Source: Nemertoderma westbladi | Lineage: Eukaryota; Xenacoelomorpha; Nemertodermatida; Nemertodermatidae | Length of the DNA: 64,000 bases | Direction of reading: 5' to 3' | Assembly: GCA_032718475.1 (NCBI GenBank) | Contig: JAUCBJ010008796.1 | Coordinates: 33,253-97,252, forward strand | Shown here: piece by piece, positions 56,228 to 64,000 of the stretch | Position numbering within the stretch: position 1 is the first letter of the stretch | How the letters are laid out: each line of letters opens with the position of its first letter | Notes under the pieces: generated by a model | Database searches by the model: none | What the model was told of the DNA's origin: nothing | The model's input: the letters and a program-made list of their open reading frames with translations, nothing else | Program-made: the position numbers and the translations under genes

Positions 56228-58005
56228 ATGTCATATTACCAAAGGTTCAGGAAAGTGTTGCACAGACTCAAGTTACTTAATAATAATGCAGATTATAATG
56301 ATAATGATGATATTGTTCTTGGAAGAAGTACCTCTCTTCTATCAGATTGGAAGACGGAAACAAGGATGCTAATGTTTCCAATAAAATGTCTATTTGGTTA
56401 TGGTGACCCTGTAGAGTTAAAGGTGTTGGTAATGTGGAAGGGTATAAACACGTGCTTCAATTGTCAATGGGGAAACATTCCTCACCTGAGAATGTTTTAC
56501 AGATGGTTGATATCTTATCCAAACAGGAAGTCCTTAACACCACTTATCTTAGACTCAGTCAACTACAACAGCACATATCGAGAAATATCAATGAAGTTAC
56601 AAAAGATGAATTACGTAACTATATTCAAGGTGAGAACAGTTCAGGACGCGCAAGTCTATTGGGGAAACAAAAAAAATTGTCTGGACTAAAATGGGGATCT
56701 AATAAACAAGATCAGACTGGCAAACCTGGACTATTTGGTTACTTAAGGCATACTTTGCTTTTCCAGGGCCAGCTAGTTGTGGTGCTCTCCATCTTCATTC
56801 ACTAATGCACTATTTACAACTATTGCATTTTTCAGATACAATAATGAAATCCTCGATTCCAAATGCTGCAATTGCTGTAATGATTTAGAACAGCTCCCAA
56901 TCTCCAGTGAGGCCAAGAAACATTCATTTGGCAGAGTGGAAGAACCAGTTGTCACTGAATCCAGGAAATGTAAAAAAGGTCACGTCATCGGAACTCATAG
57001 ACTTTGCTTTAGCCAAAGGTTTCACTGATGGAAATAACAGAGGGAGAAGCACAAATCAATCTCAACATCTCCACTCCACCAGAGAATCCAGAACATGTCC
57101 CCGATCAAAGAACAGAACCCATTACCACCATCCATCATAGGCAGGAAAGTAGTTATTGTTATTCCTGACATCATAGGACTGTGACTACCAGATGTACACG
57201 TGATCATGCCCATTTTGAATTTTACTTTCAACTAGCACCTATAATTACGAAACCATTTAGATCATTTAAGGATCTCTGTAATGCAACAATGTGGTCTAGC
57301 AGTTTTTCTTTATGGATTGACAAATGGGATGACTCTAGGAGATCGTCATGTTCTTGAACAAAGGCAAGAATATTATATAGGCCAAGAAGAAGCTAGAAAA
57401 CAACAATTACTACTTAGATAGATATCATGTTGATGAAACAAATATGGTCAACGAGGGCATTGCTGATAATAATGACTAGTGATTTTGAAAATGCTGGTGA
57501 CGATCCAACAGAAGATATTTCAACATTACTGTCTACCTTCCAACTATCTAGTAATATTAAAGAAAATATTGCAGAAGTTAATGTGATGAAAAGACTTTGT
57601 GAGCTTGAAATTAATTATAGTGACCCAAGATTCATGTTGGGTGAATTTTTCTTTAGAAATTGGAAATTCACTTCCTTCAGTCGACTCCTCACAAGTGCGA
57701 AGAAGAAAATCATGAAGTACATTTGCATTGACCAATGAGAAGGTTTACTACCTTGGTAGATACATTGGTATGCCCATCATCGTCACCCAAAATATTGGAG
57801 TTGAACTGGGAATTGCAAATGGAACCTTAGCAACAGTAACCGGAGTTAAGTTTCCTCGAGGAACAAAGTATAAATAAGGATTAAATGTAACCAAAAAGGT
57901 AAATCGAGCATCAAATTTACCAGATTATATACTCAGAGAAACTTTATTCACTAAATTCCCTGTCAAATTTTCAAATATTCCAAAATCGATCGAAACTCAA
58001 AATTA
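56228..58005 (+). pseudogene. Helitron-like remnant (Rep-like region and PIF1-type helicase end)
   Basis: 56228-56780 carries FPIKCLFGYGDP, a helical block (LLGKQKKLSGLKWGSNKQDQ) and TGKPGLFGYLRHTLL across a frameshift near 56440. This resembles the lead-in to the Helitron Rep domain. 57752-57877 reads YIGMPIIVTQNIGVELGIAN, then GTLATVTGV, the C-terminal signature of PIF1-family helicases, followed by NLPDYILRETLF to about 58004. The middle is scrambled by stops. Dead copy; 5' TC and 3' CTRR ends were not identified. Confidence 0.55.
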
Positions 58006-58987
58006 AAATAGAAGTTGCAGGTAATCATTCATTCAGCGTAAGTATGACACAGTTGTCTCTAGTGCCATCATCTGCACTCTCTACATTTAACTTTCAAGGT
58101 CTCACTTTCACTAAGATAATCATCAGTGATTGGGGTGCTGGATCGAGATGGAGCGGTTTTAATGGTCAAGGCAATCTCTAGAGTTATTAAACTTTCTGGG
58201 TAATACTTATTATCACCTTTGGATGCCAATATAGTAAAGAAATTCAAACCTACCACTAATCAAATTGCAAAAATTGATAAATTAATCAAACTCTCCTTTT
58301 TTTCTATTTATATTATTTTTTATTATTATTTCTTATATTCTATCTTTGTATAAATACCCAGTACCACTCTGCAGTGCCATTCTAATGCCCCATATCCTTT
58401 TATCAATCACCTCTAACTCACATTTACATCCCATCTCAGCTTACTACACAATCCATCTCAGCATGTTTGCTTAATTTGTTACTCATATTACGTGGGGCCC
58501 GCATATAGAGACTTTGTGGAGTTAAACACTCATTTAAACACGTAATTAAGAACAATTTGTTACACTTGATTGCACTCTTTTTAAGTTTTTCGCACATGCA
58601 CACAACCCCATTGAATGGCGGGGTAATTTGGGTCGGAATATCATTGCAGACTGGGACGCACTGCTCGAGGCTGAGTGTTGACTATTAGAGTCCAACTGAG
58701 GATGTTGGATCATTGTCATGGGATCAGCATCGTATGTTCTCTGAATTTGTTGGGACCAATAAATTAATGTTAATAACCATCCCCCCAAACGTCACATTTT
58801 TCCCTTCGAAAAAATGGTCCACATCCTCACAGTTTACAACTCCCTTCCTCACTCCCCTTTCTGAAACATGATTGCATTGTTATACCCAATCGGTGGAACA
58901 ATAATGTAGATAAGGAAAGGAGTTGTGTTCCGAAGTAATCATTATCCATCTCTATCTTTGTGGGTGCATTCGTTATCAAACAATCTC
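58006..58987 (+). other. Non-coding sequence
   Basis: No gene or element recognised. Confidence 0.5.
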
Positions 58988-59290
58988 GACTGGAATCGAA
59001 CCCGGAAGGACTCGGAAAGTTGCTCGGTGTCAGTCCAGCAGTAGAAGAGATATTTAATAGACCCCCTGTTGGTTCAAATTCCCTACGATCCCGACTGGAA
59101 TCGCACCCAGAAAGACCCGGCGGAAAGTCGTGTCAGTCCAGCGGTAGAGGAGATATTCGATAGACCCCCTTTTGTTTCAAATGCCCTATGATTCGGACTG
59201 GAATCAAACCCGGAAAGACCCAGAAAGTCACTCAGTGTTAGTCTGGCGGTAGAGGAGGTATTCGATAGATCCATCATCGTAGTCTAGTGC
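58988..59290. repeat. About 104-bp tandem repeat, about 2.9 copies, with B-box-like core
   Basis: Copies anchored at GACTGGAATC(G/A)(A/C)ACCC: 58988, 59093 and 59196. Other shared blocks are AGTCC(A/G)GC(A/G)GTAGA and (A/G)ATAGA(C/T)CCCC. On the minus strand each contains GGGTTCGATTCC or a variant, the pol III B box, but no clear A box at tRNA spacing. Confidence 0.75.
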
Positions 59291-59434
59291 TGTTTTTAGT
59301 CTGTGCGATTTTGTGCTATATAGTCTGCAGTTTCCAGTCATTACAAATTAGGCCACTTATTTTCGTATTTCATAATAACTTCTGTATAGGACTGTATGCA
59401 TTGATAATGACGGCCATTACCGTCAATAATATAG

Positions 59435-59466
59435 TTGATATATAATATATATATATTATATATCAA
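59435..59466. repeat. 32-bp perfect AT palindrome
   Basis: TTGATATATAATATAT and its exact complement back to back. Just upstream is TGACGG-CCAT-TACCGTCA (59408-59425). Both could extrude as cruciforms. Confidence 0.85.
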
Positions 59467-59511
59467 TTTTGCTAAGATCCAATACATCAGAATTTTCTTG
59501 AGCAGATCTAT

Positions 59512-59775
59512 CTATGATCTATTCTCAAAATCTTCTAGTTTAATTCTATAAACCTCTCCCTGATGCCTTTTATTAAATATAATAATATAACTTAATACAA
59601 CTTCGTTTAATTCGCCCCATGCTGAGTTATAATTGACATTGTTTGAGTTGCTCAGTTGTATTGATAGTACCTGAATATTGGTAATTAAATACTGACTGAA
59701 TTTTACAGTATCTTTGGTTGTTGGTAAAAGATTGAGGTTTCCTCCGCCATCTCTCATGTAGTGGTCTAAGGGCAT
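59512..59775 (-). pseudogene. Possible Crypton/tyrosine-recombinase-type fragment
   Basis: An 87-codon minus frame ending IIIFNKRHQGEVYRIKLEDF, similar to the (F/Y)NKRRxGEVxRxxLxDF phrase in Crypton-like tyrosine recombinases. No catalytic Arg-His-Tyr set is visible in the short fragment. Upstream coding sequence is not evident. Confidence 0.3.
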
Positions 59776-60264
59776 GAGAACTTACTAGCTCTGTCCAGTT
59801 GCAAAGAGTTGCTTAAATTGTTTTGCCCATACTTGTTCTTCCGAGTTATTGCTCTAAACCATGGACATTGAGTAATAAAGACAGTTTATTTATAGTATGT
59901 CCTAGTTTAAATTCTAAAGATGGTTTCTCATACATATGTCTGTCCTCATCAAAACCAGCAACCTTATAGTTAGTTTATTATTGACCAATAAATCGGTCCA
60001 AGTGGGACGGAATACATATATATATCTGAATACACTCAAGCACTTATTATAATAACCAGTAAAATACGCGGCCGCGGTACTCTCAAATCCTAAATTAAAA
60101 GTTACTTAGTATACATAAACCAGCATAGCAATGGCCATATTCAAATAATTTAATATATGCTGATCCGTATATATAACGTTACGTACAAATAACTTACTAA
60201 TAAATATTAAATAAATATAAATACATAATAGAGTTAAACCAATTTAATTAATAATTCTAAATCT

Positions 60265-61760
60265 CTAAAAGTTCGTCTATATATTGCATCGTGGTACACA
60301 GGGGGTCACTGGATAGAACAGAGCATGGGGATGAATAATCTAATTGGTATTTATTCCTTAGGCCTACTGCCTCTACAAATGAACATGTACAAATAACATG
60401 TGATTCGGATTGGGGCGAACCACACTTGCAAAAACGTCGATCATATGGGACTCGGTTCCATCTCCCTATCTCTACGCTGAGATTGGTCGATAGAAGCCGG
60501 AACCTGGTCCACGCCTTGCGGTGCGACTCCCGGATATCCTGTTGCAGGCGAATATAAAGTATCTAATGACGGATTAAACGATCTGTATGTCATAGGCCTC
60601 GTTGAATCGCTGATTAGAACTCTGTTGCGTATCTCGGACAGTTTCGTTTGGGCAGGGTCATCCTGACTGTTTAAAAGCCCAGAAATGACCCTACCCATAG
60701 GGGTCCCAGCCTCGCGGCAGAGCTCAATCGCGAATATAGCGGGTCTATGCAGGTCTCTCCTTGCCATAAGTTTAAGCAATAGGTTTCGCTGGCTAGAACG
60801 AAACATTGCCGTTGGGTCGGGTTGCCCCGATTCTATGTCCAATATGTCTCTGCAAATGTTATTACGTACACCTAACGCAGCGCACAATAGGTTATTGTAA
60901 TGTACTGTAATTGTCGAAGCTGAATTACCAATCCAAGTCTCGCAACCGTAGCAGATTGCGGCCACAGCTGCGGCTTGGAATACTTTCAGTTTTACGAAAA
61001 TTGGTGCTTCTGAATGCTTTGATAGAAAAGCAAAATACTTATTAACATGCTTAATTTTATCCTTTGTGTGTACAGCAATTACGGTGTTCATTGAACCGTC
61101 CTGCGTTATCGGTGACCCTAGATAAATATATGAATCACAATTCTCGATTGTAAGACCCCCATACATATTATTGGTTACAAGTATATCATGTTTCTCGCCC
61201 GGAGTTATTTTAACAATTATCATAAATTTGTTTTTTTTACGGTTTATGATCATTCCAGACCGGGCACAAAAATTTAATAATACACCAAGTTTCTCAACAC
61301 AACGGACGCGGTTGGTTGCTAAAATTACTGAGTCGTCCATGAGGATTAGAGAGTGCAGCCAATTTAAAAAACCATCGGGTAAACAACACCGTAGCATACG
61401 GATTAACGGGTTTATAAAAAAAAAGTGAACAAAAAGCAGCTACTTGATGAACCTTGCAGAACACCTATGTTAGTTAGTATTTTAACAGATCCTAGAATAC
61501 TCTTTGTACCAGTATATAAACATATCAGTGCTGTAAGCATTCTCGCTCCACATCCCGTTGATTTCAATAAATTGAAAAGGGATGATCGGGGGACTTTGTC
61601 ATAAGCGGTTGAAAAATCTATAAAAACAATATACAACTTTAATTTCTTGAAAATTACGTAGTCTATAAGTAACCGTATAGTTAAAATGTGTTCCGCACAA
61701 CTACGATATTTCTGAGGTTAACCACAGCAGCTACAATCAGGTTGAGCGATTCAGGGTGAA
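60265..61760 (-). pseudogene. LINE RT remnant, minus strand
   Basis: From high to low coordinates: RT fingers/palm with FIDFSTAYDKVPRSSLFNLL and GVLQGSSSSC (61412-61636, upstream coding to about 61760); a frameshift near 61410; then LMDDSVILATNR (DD motif), INRKKNKFM, YIYLGSPI and AICYGCETWIG (60441-61397); a second frameshift near 60470; and a C-terminal FCKCGSPQSESHVICTC zinc motif with the stop near 60265. Inactive because of the two shifts. The motifs are LINE-type; the clade is not assigned. Confidence 0.75.
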
Positions 61761-62584
61761 TAAATTGTGATATCTGAGCACTTTGTTGAAATCCAATGTG
61801 ACCTCATGCAAAGCCATCTCAACGAACAAGCTCTCTAAGTGTTTCTCTAATATAGGAATAATTTTCAGTGTTATGGCCTAGTTTATTAATTTGCCGTTTA
61901 GCAAGATTATTATTAATCCCTTTTGAATTAAAACTTATCTATATTGTGAGTCTTTCTCATCAAAAATTTATTGAAATTAAATCGAACGGGCTGGCCGTTT
62001 ATATACTTATGGCGTACTATCTTTGTTGGAACCTGATTTTATCCTCCCTCAACTTGTAGCAGTAGTGAAGTTTTCTTCGATCAGACAATAATTTTGTGTC
62101 TTTTACTCTAATGACTATAATTTAACAGTAGGCCTATATAAATGATTTTCGTACGGTACGGTACTCTACAGTACTCTTTTCTGTTATTTCTATTGATACC
62201 ATGCTTTGTTGGATAAACCCCATTGGTATGTTTTTTTTTGCTTTTTGCTACATCCGCTGTCTTTAATTTAGGTATATACTGTGCAGATTTTTTCGCACTT
62301 CCCCGATCCCATTTTTTACCTTCCCTCCTGCCCCCTTCCCGCATGAATATCCCGCCTCCTCCTTCAAGGAAAACGTATTTTTTAAGTAATGAGGATAATT
62401 TCAGCTGCTGTATTTACGAATCCAGCTATCATTTGCCTTGTGGCACGTTTTTAAATAAAAAATAAGTAAATAGTCAAGGTGATATCTATTGTATTTACTG
62501 TGTTAATGATATATTTCCCTTCTTCAGTGTCGACTTTAATGACAGTGACATTTTTACCGATATAATTATCCAAAAAATGAAACG
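61761..62584 (+). other. Non-coding sequence
   Basis: No convincing gene. Short ORFs (61868, 62223) lack domains. Confidence 0.5.
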
Positions 62585-63540
62585 ATGATTTTCAATGATC
62601 AAAATGCTATTTTTTCTCAAATAGATCCTGATAAAAATATTGTTATTATATCAGACATTGGGGACTATCATTCAACTGAAAAGTTTAATTCAGAATTCGC
62701 TAATCCAGAGTATAAAGATTCATTTTCCGTATTAAATATTAACTCGCGAAGTTTAAATCAAAATTTTGTAGACACAGTATCTTACCTAGAAACACTTAGT
62801 AAGAAATTCGATATTATTGGTATCACAGAAACGTTTTTAACTGATAAATCTAATCTCGGGCTGTTCCGTATCGAAGGCTATCAACCACTAATAGTAGACA
62901 ACAGACGATATGGGAAACGTTTATCTCATGGTGGGGTCGCTCTATATGTACGAAACGGTTTAGAGTAAAAGCTACGTGAGGATCTCCAGACAAGTAACTG
63001 GAAATATTTGGATCCAATTAAAATTGAGCTCAAGTGAGAAACCCCTAGTAGTTGGTTGTATATATCGGCCTGAAAAAATACAATGTGAATTAATTGTTCC
63101 TAGAAAATCTCGAATCTCAGCTAGAGAAAATTGCGAGAACAAATTTTAATAGTGTTTTATTTGGTGATTTTAATATTGATGTGCTGATACATAATTCTGA
63201 GACACATAATTATTTAAATATATTACATTCACTTGGTTTTTCACAAGTAATTAAAGCAGGCTACGAGATTATCTGAATTTCGTAAATCGGCAATTAATAA
63301 TCATATAGTTACTAATTTATACGATACCTTTGTTAAGCCAGGTGTTTTCCTCACAGAACTATGAATTCACAAAACCACAGAATTCTATATTGCACCGATA
63401 CTCAAAGCAGTCGTTTCCGAAAAAGTTAATTACCTCGATCAATAATATTGATCAAACGGTCACTGAACCGAAAACTTATAGCTGCCAAGTTATTAGTTTT
63501 TTTACGTCTATAGGTCCACAGCTCTCGAAACAACTACCTG
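62585..63540 (+). pseudogene. LINE endonuclease remnant, plus strand
   Basis: 62585-62968 reads SFSVLNINSRSLNQN, then FDIIGITETFLTD (the endonuclease ExE motif) and HGGVALYVRNG. 63000-63276 continues with a (V)GCIYRPE segment and LFGDFNIDVLIH across stops. 63330-63590 is linker sequence. RT is absent; the copy is cut off where the inverted minisatellite begins. Related in sequence to the minus-strand LINE at 35.6-36.4 kb. Confidence 0.7.
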
Positions 63541-63544
63541 GTTT

Positions 63545-63915
63545 AAGGACTATTCCGACCCGGACAACTCCGAAACGGACAATTGCGTGAGTTGGTTGGT
63601 TGGTTGGGTGAATTCTTAGCACGCAGGTATTCTTAGCCCACGAGTATTCTTAGCCCACGAGTATTCTTAGCCCGCGAGTTAGTAAAGGAGCAGGTTTCAG
63701 AGGCGTATTGAGGGAACCAAAACAATAAAAGTTATTGTTTTGCTGGCTAAGAATACCCACGGGCTAAGAATTCTCGTGGGCTAAGAATACTCGCGGGCTA
63801 AGAATTCCTGAGACCATTGCGACCCAGACAATTCCGACCCATTCAAAGATATAATTAAATTTTCATTGGTCGGAATTGTCCTGTTGGAATTGTCTGGGTC
63901 GGAATTGTCAGGATC
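63545..63915. mobile_element. Nested inverted-minisatellite structure
   Basis: Outer layer: GACAATTCCGACC-type units at 63545-63585 and 63815-63840, then inverted GGTCGGAATTGTC units at 63870-63912. Inner layer: about four ATTCTTAGCCCACGAGT units (63610-63678) facing about four inverted CTCGTGGGCTAAGAAT units (63745-63807). At the centre is a hairpin AAAACAATAA-AAG-TTATTGTTTT (about 63719-63741). No ORF. The outer unit resembles the GGACAATTCGGTCC unit of the 45.4-46.4 kb element. Confidence 0.75.
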
Positions 63916-64000
63916 CAAATAAATAAAAACAATTAATAGAATTTATCGGTAATCAATAACAAAAATATGTGTCTAGATAATATAATAATATTTTTCTTAA

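Overview
This is a eukaryotic, almost certainly metazoan (probably aquatic invertebrate) genomic window. It is AT-rich and gene-poor, and layered with transposable elements. Evidence for an animal: split immunoglobulin-domain exons with consistent intron phases, BEL/Pao and animal-type LINE retroelements, tRNA-derived SINEs, a fibrinogen-like fragment and Helitron-like remnants. I see no bacterial operons, no rRNA and no CRISPR. The species cannot be named from the sequence.

Layout. (1) 1-18858: one very large BEL/Pao-type LTR retrotransposon on the + strand. It has a long repeat-rich leader, a short upstream frame (2283-2732), an uninterrupted gag-pol (2698-10359: coiled coil, gag, three zinc knuckles, aspartic protease, RT, RNase H, integrase), a 2.96 kb non-coding spacer with repeated hairpins, and a second long ORF of 1417 codons (13316-17569). 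I propose that this second ORF carries a DEDD-type 3'-5' exonuclease-like domain plus zinc-binding motifs. A 30-bp sequence at the left window edge recurs at 18829-18858, best read as the last 30 bp of each LTR. (2) 18.9-23.0 kb: transposase-like fragment, minisatellites, a long-TIR element, and a broken LINE whose RT segment has expanded into a minisatellite. (3) 23.77-53.2 kb (+): a host gene with two Ig domains, each encoded by two exons in a phase 1-0-1 pattern, followed by two exons of an unrecognised Cys-containing region. Its introns are packed with elements. These include a second, decayed and internally deleted BEL/Pao copy (26.74-31.66 kb) that also carries the novel second ORF, a broken membrane/fibrinogen-like sequence, a CR1/L2-like LINE on the minus strand with a nested insertion, inverted-minisatellite elements, hAT-like and other TIR elements, and an apparently intact 1303-aa Ulp1-protease/RT/restriction-like-endonuclease LINE (48833-52744). 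(4) 53.3-64.0 kb: a 1.1 kb foldback element, MITEs, a Helitron-like remnant, a tandem B-box repeat, a possible tyrosine-recombinase fragment, two LINE remnants and a nested inverted-minisatellite structure.

The main discovery candidate is the second ORF of the BEL/Pao elements. Two divergent copies in the same window preserve the same order of features: an N-terminal block, a CX2C...CX2H zinc motif, a D-x-E motif, a KxxSxVxxDLxxDF motif and an FV(D/N)T motif. This points to an accessory gene belonging to the element family rather than a chance capture. Ser appears to stand where the last catalytic acid of the exonuclease fold should be, so activity is uncertain.
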